Source: Litoribacter populi (GTDB taxonomy: Bacteria; Bacteroidota; Bacteroidia; Cytophagales; Cyclobacteriaceae). From it: DNA of 64,000 nucleotides. The notes beneath the pieces were generated by a model. It saw only the letters and a list, made by a program, of their open reading frames with translations. It was not told where the DNA came from and ran no database searches. Both the position numbers and the translations under genes were made by a program. Shown here piece by piece: positions 54,411-63,640 of the stretch; position 1 is the first letter of the stretch, and every line of letters begins with the position of its first letter. The stretch is taken from positions 149,452-213,451 of the forward strand of contig NZ_VMKN01000002.1 of NCBI RefSeq assembly GCF_007483685.1. Reading direction: 5' to 3'.

Positions 54411-56327
54411 TTGCCCACTTTGCCCAATTTAACCGTGACTAAACCTTCTCACAGCCTACTTCCAGGATGGATGGTACTAGCTTTGGACTTCTTGGTGTTT
54501 TTCCATGCAAGCATTCTCAGCTACTTCGCTATATCCGATTTCAACTTCAGTCTATTAGCTTCTTCAGGATTCTTGGCGGGAGGCATTCTCTTTGCCACCA
54601 TTGCTACATTTTCCTGTTACCTGTTAAAAAACCATCTTCTTTCCGCAGATGACAACTTAGTGCAAGAGGTGCTTTCAATCCTGAGAACATTGATAGTCAG
54701 TACTGTCATGATAGCGATTTTTTCTTTTGTGGATAGACTCATCTTTGGGCTATCCCTCCTTCCCGGAAGTAGAGTGATATCTATTGGATTAGGCGTTTCT
54801 CTTTTCGGCCTTACATTTACCAGAATGGCTTTGCGTCAGGGGGTTGATTATCTGTCCCAGACCCACCAAGTACAGAAAAACATTTTAATTATTGCACATA
54901 ACGCATCCCAGGCTATGTCAAGAAGGGTACTGAAAAATGCAGGGTTTCCCCTTCATTTCATTCAGGCCTATGTATCAGAAAATTTCACAGAATCCGGTAG
55001 AAAAATACTTGGGCCTCCCATTTATGAAAACCTTGATGAGCTTCACAAGGTAATTGCCAGACATAAAATCACCGAAGTCTTCATTAGCGAGGAAGGACTA
55101 TCCTTGGAAGAAAAAAGAACTTATATCAATGCATGCCTTCAAAACGGTATCCACCCCAGTTTGCTAACCCCATCTAATGAATGGGATATTAATGAAGGAG
55201 AATATGTTTTAAAAAAAGCCGTGATCGAAGACTACTTGACTCAAGAAGCTCCAGTTGAGAAAGCTACAAGCAGCAAAAAACATTTCTTTTCCAATAAAAC
55301 CGTAATGATAACTGCTGCAGGAAGCAAGTTGGGATCCGAACTTTGCAGACAACTAATTTATCAAAACCCTGCACATATCATCATTATAGATAGATCTGAA
55401 GCTGCAATAGCTGATCTAAGTTTTAGAATTAAGCAACTTAAGCTTAAAAGCCATGTCACCACAGCCGTGATTGATATTCGCAACAAGGGTAGAGTGAGGG
55501 CATTGTTTGAGGCCCACCGCCCAGAATTAGTTTATCATGCCGCGCTTTTCCATGATCCGGCGATGATGGAAGTGTATGCTGAAGAAGCTGTCAGGGCAAA
55601 CGTATTGACAACAAAGAACCTTTCAGAATTAGCACTTGAGTATGATGTGGAAAAATTCATCCTTATTTCATCTCATCAAGCTGTAAATCCAACAGAAATA
55701 ATCGGAGCCTCCAAAAAACTGGCAGAGATGTATGTGAAATACAAAAATGACCTGCCTAGCTTTGCCCCAAAAACCCAATTCATGACTGTTCGGCACGGGG
55801 AAGTGTTAGGTGTAAACGATCAAAGTCTTCAAAAAATAAAAAGTGAGGTCAGAAATGGGGACACGATCAATATACACCACCCGGACACCACCCACCAATA
55901 CTTCACCTCATCACAAACCTGTAAATTTATACTTACTGCTAGTCAGATCGGGAAGGGAGGGGAAATATATACCATGGAAAAAAACAGTCCAATCAAACTC
56001 GTAGAGTTAGTCAAAAAGACCGTTCAGCTAAATGAGGGTAAGATTTCCACTGAACTTAAAGTACACTACAATAAGCACTTGCAACCCAAAGAGGCTTTCC
56101 CTCTTTTTGACGAGAGATCCGAAAAGCTGAAAAGAACCCATGTTCCCCAATTGACAAGACTTCAGCCATTAACTGAAAACAACTTTGACATTTCTGAAAA
56201 AATTGATGAATTGGAAGATATTTTGAAAAATCAGGATACGCTGACTTTGCATAAGTTTTTCAAAAGTGTCATCCCTGCATTTGTAAGTGACAATAACTTT
56301 GTTGAGTTATCTAACCGGCTTAATTAA
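54411..56327 (+). CDS. FlaA1/CapD-like nucleotide-sugar dehydratase homologue with altered active site
   Basis: A 638-residue protein with four N-terminal membrane helices (about residues 18-42, 50-72, 92-115, 122-140), a nucleotide-binding CoA-like domain (155-260) and an SDR domain from 293. Here the family motif TGAxGSxGSE reads TAAGSKLGSE, and the catalytic STDKA is SSHQA at 420-424, so Asp and Lys are lost. In place of the usual AALKHVP there is AALFHDP. It may be a non-catalytic or altered enzyme. The start is TTG at 54411, with GTG at 54435 as an alternative. It precedes wecB. Confidence 0.8.
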   Translation: MPTLPNLTVTKPSHSLLPGWMVLALDFLVFFHASILSYFAISDFNFSLLASSGFLAGGILFATIATFSCYLLKNHLLSADDNLVQEVLSILRTLIVSTVMIAIFSFVDRLIFGLSLLPGSRVISIGLGVSLFGLTFTRMALRQGVDYLSQTHQVQKNILIIAHNASQAMSRRVLKNAGFPLHFIQAYVSENFTESGRKILGPPIYENLDELHKVIARHKITEVFISEEGLSLEEKRTYINACLQNGIHPSLLTPSNEWDINEGEYVLKKAVIEDYLTQEAPVEKATSSKKHFFSNKTVMITAAGSKLGSELCRQLIYQNPAHIIIIDRSEAAIADLSFRIKQLKLKSHVTTAVIDIRNKGRVRALFEAHRPELVYHAALFHDPAMMEVYAEEAVRANVLTTKNLSELALEYDVEKFILISSHQAVNPTEIIGASKKLAEMYVKYKNDLPSFAPKTQFMTVRHGEVLGVNDQSLQKIKSEVRNGDTINIHHPDTTHQYFTSSQTCKFILTASQIGKGGEIYTMEKNSPIKLVELVKKTVQLNEGKISTELKVHYNKHLQPKEAFPLFDERSEKLKRTHVPQLTRLQPLTENNFDISEKIDELEDILKNQDTLTLHKFFKSVIPAFVSDNNFVELSNRLN

Positions 56328-56336
56328 TGTAATTTT

Positions 56337-56344
56337 TACCTTTG
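56337..56344 (+). promoter_or_regulatory. -7 box directly before wecB
   Basis: TACCTTTG ends 4 nt before the wecB ATG at 56349, which predicts a leaderless or nearly leaderless mRNA. Confidence 0.55.
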
Positions 56345-56348
56345 CCCC

Positions 56349-57437
56349 ATGAAGATAACTATAGTAGCGGGAGCAAGGCCAAATTTCATGAAGATAGCCC
56401 CCATTATCAGGGCTATCAAAGAAGAGAATAATGCAAAAATTCAATTTCGCCTAGTCCATACTGGTCAGCATTACGACCGGAAGATGTCTGGTGACTTTTT
56501 CGATGAACTTGGCATTCCCATGCCAGATGCAAATTTAGGTGCTGGAAGCGGTTCTCAAGCAGAACAAACGGCATCAATTATGGTCGGATTTGAAAAGGAG
56601 TTGTTGCAAAACCCTCCCACAGTAGTCCTAGTAGTTGGTGATGTCACCTCCACCATGGCTTGTTCCATTACCTCAAAAAAACTCAACATTCCCGTAGTCC
56701 ATGTGGAGGGCGGCATACGCTCTGGTGACATGAGCATGCCTGAGGAAATTAACCGCATTGTCACCGACAGCATCTCTGATCACTTTTTTACCACCAGTGA
56801 GCTAGCAAACCAAAACCTTCGATATACCGGTATTACCGATGAAAGAATTCATTTTGTGGGCAATACCATGATTGACACTCTTTTGAGTAATCTGAACAGG
56901 TTGGAAGACCCAAAACTTAATTTCCAAGATAAACCCCTGGAAGAAAAAAAATACATGGTTTTAACACTTCACCGTCCTGCCAACGTGGATGAGGAAACAA
57001 AACTCAAACAAATGATGGACACCATCGTAAAAGGCTGCGCTCCCTTTCCAGTCGTTTTTCCAGTACATCCACGAACAGCACAGATACTACACAGCCTCGG
57101 AATCCTATATGACAACTTGATTACGGTGGAGCCTCTATCTTATTTGAAATTCAACTACTTGGTCAAAAATGCCTTGGGAGTAATTACTGATTCAGGAGGA
57201 ATAACAGAAGAAACTACTGTCTTAGAAGTCCCCTGCATTACTTTAAGAGACAATACTGAAAGACCTGAAACGGTTGATATGGGCACAAATGAACTCGTTG
57301 GCACCGACCCCACCAAGCTCCCACCTTTCTTGGAGAAAATAAAATCTGGAAACTGGAAAAAAGGCAAGACTCCTCCACTCTGGGACGGAAAGGCAGCCCA
57401 GAGAATCGTAAGCAAGTTGAAGGAAATTTACGGTTAA
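56349..57437 (+). CDS. wecB: UDP-N-acetylglucosamine 2-epimerase (non-hydrolysing)
   Basis: A 362-residue GT-B fold epimerase that interconverts UDP-GlcNAc and UDP-ManNAc for surface glycans. The signatures are AGARPNFMKIAP (7-18), HTGQHYD, HVEGGIRSGDMSMPEEINR, LTLHRPANVDE and ITDSGGITEET. The length is standard. It follows the FlaA1-like gene by 21 bp but has its own -7 box 4 nt from the ATG. Its product feeds ManNAc-containing polysaccharide, consistent with the glycosyltransferases at 49-51 kb. Confidence 0.93.
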   Translation: MKITIVAGARPNFMKIAPIIRAIKEENNAKIQFRLVHTGQHYDRKMSGDFFDELGIPMPDANLGAGSGSQAEQTASIMVGFEKELLQNPPTVVLVVGDVTSTMACSITSKKLNIPVVHVEGGIRSGDMSMPEEINRIVTDSISDHFFTTSELANQNLRYTGITDERIHFVGNTMIDTLLSNLNRLEDPKLNFQDKPLEEKKYMVLTLHRPANVDEETKLKQMMDTIVKGCAPFPVVFPVHPRTAQILHSLGILYDNLITVEPLSYLKFNYLVKNALGVITDSGGITEETTVLEVPCITLRDNTERPETVDMGTNELVGTDPTKLPPFLEKIKSGNWKKGKTPPLWDGKAAQRIVSKLKEIYG

Positions 57438-57444
57438 AGATTAT

Positions 57445-57801
57445 TTAATAGAAAGCATCCTCAAAATGATAATAAGTGAAGTTACCTTCTGGATCCTTTG
57501 AAACCGACACAATATCAAAGCGAATATCCCGGTGCCAATCCCGAAGGTGAATAAAATGATCGGCTGCTCGGATTATCAATTGTTTTTTGCGAAAATCTAC
57601 AAATTCCTCAGGGTGCCCAAAACTGACTCCGCTACGAAATTTGACTTCCACAAAAACCAAAATCCCTTGATGCGTTAAAATAAGATCAATCTCTGCATGC
57701 CGGTAACGGAAATTGGAAGCTAGCAAGCAGTACCCTTTAGAAATCAGCCAATCAGCGGCGAGCCTTTCGGCTTCAAAGCCTTTTTGAAGATGCAGTGCCA
57801 T
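57445..57801 (-). CDS. YraN/UPF0102 nuclease-like protein
   Basis: A 118-residue restriction-endonuclease-fold protein of the UPF0102 (YraN) family. Signature elements are GFEAERLAADWLISKGY (8-24), RYRHAEIDLI (33-42) and LVFVEVKFRS (48-57), giving the E-D-ExK metal-binding residues. Its cellular function is unsettled. It converges with wecB, 7 bp apart, and diverges from lipB. Confidence 0.88.
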   Translation of the reverse strand: MALHLQKGFEAERLAADWLISKGYCLLASNFRYRHAEIDLILTHQGILVFVEVKFRSGVSFGHPEEFVDFRKKQLIIRAADHFIHLRDWHRDIRFDIVSVSKDPEGNFTYYHFEDAFY

Positions 57802-57818
57802 AGGAAAAATTATTTATG

Positions 57819-57826
57819 TAATTTTG
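57819..57826 (+). promoter_or_regulatory. Promoter -7 box for lipB
   Basis: TAATTTTG matches TAnnTTTG, 46 bp before the GTG start. Confidence 0.45.
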
Positions 57827-57872
57827 AAAAAGTAAGCTTAAAAATAGCTGTTCCAAACTCAAAGAAACAACT

Positions 57873-58622
57873 GTGAATCAAGTTATTAATAAAAAGGTAA
57901 AGTTCGTAGATTTAGGGCTAAAAGATTATCAGGAAACCTGGGATTTGCAGGAAAAGATTTTCGCAAAAACTGTGGAGGCTAAAATTGCAAACCGCAAAGC
58001 TAGTTCTGAGGAGCAAAAGGCCACTTCAAATTACCTTTTATTCGTTGAACACCCGCATGTGTATACACTTGGAAAAAGCGGTGACCCCTCCCATCTGCTT
58101 TTGGATAAACAAGGGCTTGATGAAAAAGAAGCTAAGTTTTATAAAATAAACCGTGGTGGGGACATCACATATCACGGTCCCGGTCAACTTGTAGGTTACC
58201 CTTTACTTGATTTGGAAAATTTTTTCACAGACATCCACAAATATCTCAGGCTTCTTGAGGAGGCCATCATTCTTACATTAAAAGATTATGGCCTCGAAGC
58301 AGGCCGGATAGAAGGACTAACTGGCGTATGGCTTGATCACTTAGAGCAAAAAAATCCAAGGAAAATCTGTGCCATGGGTGTTAAATCTAGCCGCTGGGTC
58401 ACCATGCACGGTTTTGCATTTAACGTCAATGCGGATATCGCTTATTTTGGCAATATTGTCCCTTGTGGAATTGCTGATAAGGCTGTCACCTCGCTACATT
58501 TAGAGTTGGGTCAAAAGGTGGATGAAAGTAAAGTTAAAGAATGCGTCAAAAATCACCTCATTCAATTATTTGGCATGGAAGAGGCAATAACAGTTACTTC
58601 CGAAGATATATTTAATATTTAA
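57873..58622 (+). CDS. lipB: Octanoyl-[ACP]:protein N-octanoyltransferase
   Basis: A 249-residue transferase that moves octanoate from acyl carrier protein to lipoyl domains, the first step of lipoate synthesis. The core motif GGDITYHGPGQLVGYP, the lysine in GVKSSRW and the Cys in VPCGI are the catalytic elements. The GTG start is preferred. A hypothetical gene follows after 6 bp, and the next genes are equally close, so lipB opens a plus-strand run. Confidence 0.93.
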   Translation: MNQVINKKVKFVDLGLKDYQETWDLQEKIFAKTVEAKIANRKASSEEQKATSNYLLFVEHPHVYTLGKSGDPSHLLLDKQGLDEKEAKFYKINRGGDITYHGPGQLVGYPLLDLENFFTDIHKYLRLLEEAIILTLKDYGLEAGRIEGLTGVWLDHLEQKNPRKICAMGVKSSRWVTMHGFAFNVNADIAYFGNIVPCGIADKAVTSLHLELGQKVDESKVKECVKNHLIQLFGMEEAITVTSEDIFNI

Positions 58623-58628
58623 TCAAAA

Positions 58629-59030
58629 ATGAAAAAGGATATTGACTTTCACCCTGTCTCCGGAGTGAAACTGGCCATTGCAAAAGAAGAAATCAACGGC
58701 AATGAAGAGTGGGGAGTTTACATCATCAACCTCAACTTAATCGAACTCAAAACCCTCATGATTACCTCCAAAGGGTATGGCCTCATTAATGGGGAGGAAA
58801 AGAAGACCTCTACTCTCCGGCACATGATCGAAGAGCTGGGATCCCAAAGTATTGCCAAAATTGAACCTATCGATCCTGCACTTTTCAAACTGAACAATGA
58901 ATTTTGGGTAAGTTATTATATATTAGATCAAATCTTCGACAAGAAGTTCATTTTCGTAGTAGGGAGCATGGATGAGGAAAACATCAAACTCATTCCAGAG
59001 CTAGGCCTCGAAGGAGTCTTACACTCATAA
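58629..59030 (+). CDS. Conserved hypothetical protein
   Basis: A 133-residue cytosolic protein without signal peptide or cysteines. It alternates beta strands and helices (WGVYIINLNLIEL, FWVSYYILDQIFDKKFIFVVG). It looks like a conserved Bacteroidota family of unknown function. It sits between lipB (6 bp) and the exonuclease gene (8 bp), so it is probably co-transcribed with both. Confidence 0.7.
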   Translation: MKKDIDFHPVSGVKLAIAKEEINGNEEWGVYIINLNLIELKTLMITSKGYGLINGEEKKTSTLRHMIEELGSQSIAKIEPIDPALFKLNNEFWVSYYILDQIFDKKFIFVVGSMDEENIKLIPELGLEGVLHS

Positions 59031-59038
59031 ATTTATAT

Positions 59039-59776
59039 ATGGCAGATTTTTTTAACCAACTTAAAAATATACTTTTTCTTGATATAGAAACGGCAACCTC
59101 CACGGAGAATTTTGACGAACTCGATCCAAGACTACAAGCCGAATGGCTGCTCAGACATCGCCGAAATGGAGATGATTCTATCAGCCCTCAAGCTTATTAT
59201 TCTGACAAAGGTGCAATTTTTGCGGAATTTGGACAGGTAATCTGTATCGGGGTAGGATATATCATTTTCAATCCTGAGACCGAAAAATTTCAATTCCGAA
59301 CCAAAAGCTTTGCCGCTGATTCAGAAAATGAAACCTTATGGGAATTCAGAGAATTACTTGAAAGAAAAAACTGGACCCTCTGTGCCCACAACGGCAAAGA
59401 GTTTGACTTTCCATACCTCTGTAGAAGGATGCTGATAAATCAGATTCCACTGCCCAATGCCCTACAGATGGCAGGCAAAAAACCCTGGGAGATCAACCAT
59501 TTGGACACACTGGAGCTTTGGAAATTTGGTGACTATAAACATTATACAAGATTAGACCTGCTTACTGCTCTTTTCGGCATACCCAGCCCAAAAGAGGATA
59601 TAGATGGAAGTAAGGTCAATGAAACTTATTATAAGCAAAAGGGTTTAAATATAATCAGAAGCTATTGTTTAAGAGATGTGGAGGCCACAGCAAGAGTTTA
59701 TTTGGCCTATCAAGGCCTGCCTTCAGACCTGGAAATGGAAGTTTTCAACCTGGACACCCCACAGGTTGAGAATTAA
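59039..59776 (+). CDS. Predicted 3'-5' exonuclease of the DnaQ/PolB-like type
   Basis: A 245-residue RNase H-fold exonuclease. Motif I is FLDIETATS (Asp/Glu, about residues 13-21), motif II is CAHNGKEFDFPYL, and the third Asp is in CLRDVEATARVYL. This is the predicted PolB-like 3'-5' exonuclease family rather than the polymerase epsilon subunit. Its substrate is single-stranded DNA or RNA by family inference. It lies between a hypothetical gene and rnr. Confidence 0.85.
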   Translation: MADFFNQLKNILFLDIETATSTENFDELDPRLQAEWLLRHRRNGDDSISPQAYYSDKGAIFAEFGQVICIGVGYIIFNPETEKFQFRTKSFAADSENETLWEFRELLERKNWTLCAHNGKEFDFPYLCRRMLINQIPLPNALQMAGKKPWEINHLDTLELWKFGDYKHYTRLDLLTALFGIPSPKEDIDGSKVNETYYKQKGLNIIRSYCLRDVEATARVYLAYQGLPSDLEMEVFNLDTPQVEN

Positions 59777-59820
59777 ATACCAGGATATTTTAGCTTATTT
59801 ATTATTAACAATTAATTTTT

Positions 59821-61983
59821 ATGGGAAGAAAATCAGACAAACAATCACCTAAGAATAAAAAAGGAATGGACTCGGCCCAACTGGCCAAAACAGTTTTGAA
59901 CTTTTTAGACAAAAATTTTGGAGAGGAATTTTCCTCCAAACAGCTAGTAAAAAAACTTGAATTAAGAGATGCCAAAACCAAGTCGATGTTGGATTCAACC
60001 CTACATAAACTTGTCGAAAGTGGCTCAGTGAGCAAAAATCCTAGAAATGCCTACTCCTCCACTAAGGAGCCTGACTTCATTACTGGCACTGTGGACTATG
60101 TAAATCCACGATTTGCATTCATTATTCCTGATGACAGAGAAAAGTTTCCAAAAGACATTCAGATAAAAGACTCCGACCTCAAAAACGCTCTTGATGGCGA
60201 CAAGGTCCGCATTATGATTAATCCTAACCCAAACCGTTCAGGAAGACTTGATGGTAGGGTTTTGGAAGTTATAAGCCGTAATAGAGACGAATTTGTGGGA
60301 AGAGTTGAAATCTCACCCCGTTTCGCATTTGTGGTAGCTGACTTTAAAAAAATGCACCATGACATTTTCATCCGAAAAGGCGACCTTATGGACGCACAGC
60401 ACAATCAAAAAGTGGTGGTTAAGATCACTGAGTGGCGCGATGATGATAAAAACCCAACAGGAAAAGTCCTGCGTGTACTTGGAGAGGCCGGTGATCACGA
60501 AGTAGAAATTCACTCCATCATGGCGGAGTTTGGTCTTCCTTTCGAATACCCTGAAGAAGTAGAGAAAGAGGCAGAGGAAATCCGTGAGGAGGTACCACAA
60601 AGTGAAATTGCCAAAAGGAAGGATTTTCGAGATGTTACCACATTTACGATTGATCCTGCAGATGCTAAGGATTTTGATGATGCTATTTCATATCGAAAAC
60701 TGGAAAACGGAAACTTGGAAGTCGGTGTACACATCGCCGATGTAACCCACTACGTCCGTCCTAACACCCTTCTAGAGAAAGAAGCATACGACCGGGCCAC
60801 ATCCGTCTATTTGGTGGACAGAACCATCCCAATGCTGCCTGAAAGACTGAGTAATGGGCTTTGCTCTCTACGCCCAGAGGAAGAAAAACTCACCTTTTCA
60901 TGTGTGTTTGAACTCAATGAAAATGCTGAGGTAGTAAAACAATGGATAGGAAGGACAATCATTTATTCCGACCGTAGGTTTGCCTATGAGGATGCTCAGG
61001 AAAACATCGACAACCAATCCGGTGACTTCTACCAAGAGCTTACTCACCTAAATGATCTCGCTAAGAAAATCCGGAAAACCCGTTTTCAGAAAGGGGCAAT
61101 AAATTTCGAAACTGTCGAAGTCAAGTTTAAGCTTGATGAGGACGGTACTCCCCTGGGACTTATGGTCAAGGAAAGGAAAGACATCCACAAAATGATTGAG
61201 GAATACATGCTATTGGCCAATAAGACAGTAGCGGAATTCATTTATAACAAGAATAAAGGTAATGACACCTTTGTCTATAGAACCCACGATTATCCCGATT
61301 CGGAGAGGTTAATAACCTTTTCAAACTTTGCGAAAAGATTTGGGCATGAGGTAGACTTGGAAAAAGAAGGCCGCATCTCCTATTCTCTCAACAAATTGAT
61401 GGATGAGATCCAAGGTAAGCCTGAACAGAACGTATTGGAGCAGTTAGCTATCCGAAGCATGGCCAAAGCCAAATATACAACCGAGCCAAAAGGGCACTTT
61501 GGTTTGGCATTCAAGCATTACACTCACTTCACCTCCCCTATCAGAAGGTATCCTGATATGATGGTTCACAGACTGTTGCAACATTATCTTGATGGTAACA
61601 AATCGCCTGATCAGGAGGCTTGGGAGGACAAGTGTATGCATTCCTCAGACAGGGAAAAAAGAGCCTCCGACGCCGAAAGAGCCTCCATCAAATACAAGCA
61701 GGTGGAGTATATGTCCCTTGCAGAGGAAAAAGTTTATGGTGGAATCGTTTCCGGTGTTACAGAATGGGGTATTTTTGTGGAGATTACTGAAACCAAATGC
61801 GAAGGCATGGTCCGACTTCAAACCATGGATGATGATTATTATGAGTTTGACGAGAAGAACATGCGGGTAATTGGCGCGAAAAACAAGAAAATGATAACCC
61901 TTGGGGACAAAGTCCATGTACGGGTGGTTGCCACCGACATTGACCGTAGAACCATAGATTTGGAATTTGCAGATAATGACTAA
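59821..61983 (+). CDS. rnr: Ribonuclease R
   Basis: A 720-residue 3'-5' exoribonuclease. It has an N-terminal helix-turn-helix-like region, cold-shock domains (about residues 80-235), the RNB catalytic domain with IDPADAKDFDDAISY (about 278-292), and a C-terminal S1 domain (about 640-717). It degrades structured RNA in the cytoplasm. The prenyl synthase gene starts inside its last codons. Confidence 0.94.
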   Translation: MGRKSDKQSPKNKKGMDSAQLAKTVLNFLDKNFGEEFSSKQLVKKLELRDAKTKSMLDSTLHKLVESGSVSKNPRNAYSSTKEPDFITGTVDYVNPRFAFIIPDDREKFPKDIQIKDSDLKNALDGDKVRIMINPNPNRSGRLDGRVLEVISRNRDEFVGRVEISPRFAFVVADFKKMHHDIFIRKGDLMDAQHNQKVVVKITEWRDDDKNPTGKVLRVLGEAGDHEVEIHSIMAEFGLPFEYPEEVEKEAEEIREEVPQSEIAKRKDFRDVTTFTIDPADAKDFDDAISYRKLENGNLEVGVHIADVTHYVRPNTLLEKEAYDRATSVYLVDRTIPMLPERLSNGLCSLRPEEEKLTFSCVFELNENAEVVKQWIGRTIIYSDRRFAYEDAQENIDNQSGDFYQELTHLNDLAKKIRKTRFQKGAINFETVEVKFKLDEDGTPLGLMVKERKDIHKMIEEYMLLANKTVAEFIYNKNKGNDTFVYRTHDYPDSERLITFSNFAKRFGHEVDLEKEGRISYSLNKLMDEIQGKPEQNVLEQLAIRSMAKAKYTTEPKGHFGLAFKHYTHFTSPIRRYPDMMVHRLLQHYLDGNKSPDQEAWEDKCMHSSDREKRASDAERASIKYKQVEYMSLAEEKVYGGIVSGVTEWGIFVEITETKCEGMVRLQTMDDDYYEFDEKNMRVIGAKNKKMITLGDKVHVRVVATDIDRRTIDLEFADND

Positions 61984-62971
61984 AATTAAACAGATAAACG
62001 TTCCGGAATTATTGAAGGAATTGGAAGAGCATCTCACCAGCCTCAATTATGGCCAGGAGCCAACCGAACTTTATCAACCTATAGATTACATCATGCAGCT
62101 GGGCGGAAAACGAATTCGTCCACTGCTTACTCTTTTGGCTTATCGCCTATATAAAGACGACCATCAAAGCATCCTTACTCCCGCATCTGCCATCGAGGTT
62201 TTTCATAACTTCACTTTGATGCACGATGACATTATGGATGAGGCACCCTTGAGACGTGGCAACCCAACCGTTCATGAAAGATGGAATGCCAATACAGCCA
62301 TCCTCTCAGGTGATGTGATGCTTGTAAAAGCATACGACATGCTGTTGGAAATCCTCCCTCAATATTTGCCCAAAACCCTCCGGCTCTTCAATAAAACTGC
62401 AGCTGAAGTCTGCGAAGGGCAGCAACTGGACATGAACTTTGAAACGAGGGATCAGGTAAGTGAAGCTGAGTACTTGGAAATGATCAGACTCAAAACTGCC
62501 GTATTATTAGGGTTTTCACTTCAACTGGGAGCCATTTTGGCAGGAGCAAGCGACGAGGATTCCCAAGCGCTCTATGATTTTGGTGTAAATGTGGGTATTG
62601 GATTTCAACTGAAAGACGATCTTCTAGATGTATATGCTGACAAAGCTAAATTTGGCAAGCAGGTCGGGGGAGACATCATTTCGAATAAAAAGACATTCCT
62701 CCTTATCAAAGCCAAGGAAACTGCAAAAGGGAAGCAGCTTGAAAAACTGGATAAATGGCTCGAAACTTCTGACACAAAAACCAACGAGGTTAAAGTTAAG
62801 GAGGTTACGGCAATCTTTACCGAAAATGCCATTAACACCCTCACTGAGAAAAAAATGGCTGGCTATTTTGAGCAAGGTTTTTCCCAATTGGAAAGACTTG
62901 AGGTCCAAAATCAGCAAGCCTTACAAACACTCAAAACTTTAACCGAAGATCTCATCGATAGAGAAAGTTAA
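61976..62971 (+). CDS. Trans-polyprenyl diphosphate synthase
   Basis: A protein of about 331 residues. The two aspartate-rich motifs, DDIMD (first) and DDLLD (second), bind magnesium and substrates, with GGKRIRP near the N-terminus for IPP. It elongates isoprenoid chains (from IspH products) for quinones or carriers; chain length is not deducible. ATG 61976 is favoured, overlapping the rnr stop by 8 bp. The rhomboid gene starts directly after its stop. Confidence 0.9.
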   Translation: MTKIKQINVPELLKELEEHLTSLNYGQEPTELYQPIDYIMQLGGKRIRPLLTLLAYRLYKDDHQSILTPASAIEVFHNFTLMHDDIMDEAPLRRGNPTVHERWNANTAILSGDVMLVKAYDMLLEILPQYLPKTLRLFNKTAAEVCEGQQLDMNFETRDQVSEAEYLEMIRLKTAVLLGFSLQLGAILAGASDEDSQALYDFGVNVGIGFQLKDDLLDVYADKAKFGKQVGGDIISNKKTFLLIKAKETAKGKQLEKLDKWLETSDTKTNEVKVKEVTAIFTENAINTLTEKKMAGYFEQGFSQLERLEVQNQQALQTLKTLTEDLIDRES

Positions 62972-63601
62972 ATGCAGATTTCCGCTACGTTAGTAATTAT
63001 TGCACTTACCGCACTTGTTTCTTTTCAAGGCTTTAAAAATCACGGACTTCTAAACCGTTGGATGTTTACCCCTTATTTGATTAAGGAGTACCACCAATGG
63101 GACAGATTTGTATTGAGTGGTTTTATACACAAAGACCTCACACACTTGTTGTTCAACATGTTTACATTCTTCTTTTTTGGAAGAGTAGTTGAACAGTTTC
63201 TTGGGTATTATTTTAATGGAGTGATTGGAACTGTCTTCTATGTGTTGTTTTACCTGGCAGCCATCATTATTTCCGATATTCCTACATACTTCAAGCAAAA
63301 GAGCAACCCTCGCTATCATGCCTTGGGGGCATCGGGTGGAGTTTCGGCCACGGTGTTTGCCAGTATCATGTTGATGCCATTGGCCGACATTTGTTTGTTC
63401 GGTTTAATATGTCTTCCAGGATTTATCCTAGGAGTATTGTTCTTAATTTATTCTGTGGTAAAAGGTATGCAAGATAAAGATGGGATCAATCATGACGCCC
63501 ATTTATACGGAGCATTATTCGGTATTATCTTTATTCTAATTCTAAATCCTCAAAGTGCAGTCAGCTTTTTTGAGCAAATAAAAAACTACAGGCCGTTTTG
63601 A
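62972..63601 (+). CDS. Rhomboid intramembrane serine protease
   Basis: A 209-residue protease with six membrane helices. The catalytic dyad is S121 in GASGG and H177 in HDAHLYG. The N-terminal hydrophobic helix and loop HKDLTHLLFNM are conserved family features. It cleaves single-pass membrane proteins. It starts immediately after the prenyl synthase stop, and its own stop codon lies in the loop of the terminator hairpin. Confidence 0.9.
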   Translation: MQISATLVIIALTALVSFQGFKNHGLLNRWMFTPYLIKEYHQWDRFVLSGFIHKDLTHLLFNMFTFFFFGRVVEQFLGYYFNGVIGTVFYVLFYLAAIIISDIPTYFKQKSNPRYHALGASGGVSATVFASIMLMPLADICLFGLICLPGFILGVLFLIYSVVKGMQDKDGINHDAHLYGALFGIIFILILNPQSAVSFFEQIKNYRPF

Positions 63602-63613
63602 CCTGTAGTTTTT
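63581..63613. terminator. Bidirectional terminator after the rhomboid gene
   Basis: AAAAACTACAGG and CCTGTAGTTTTT form a perfect 12-bp stem with a 9-nt loop. T-runs on both strands serve the rhomboid gene and the convergent metalloprotease gene. Confidence 0.9.
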
Positions 63614-63640
63614 ATCATTTTGCAGTATTCCTGCCAAACC

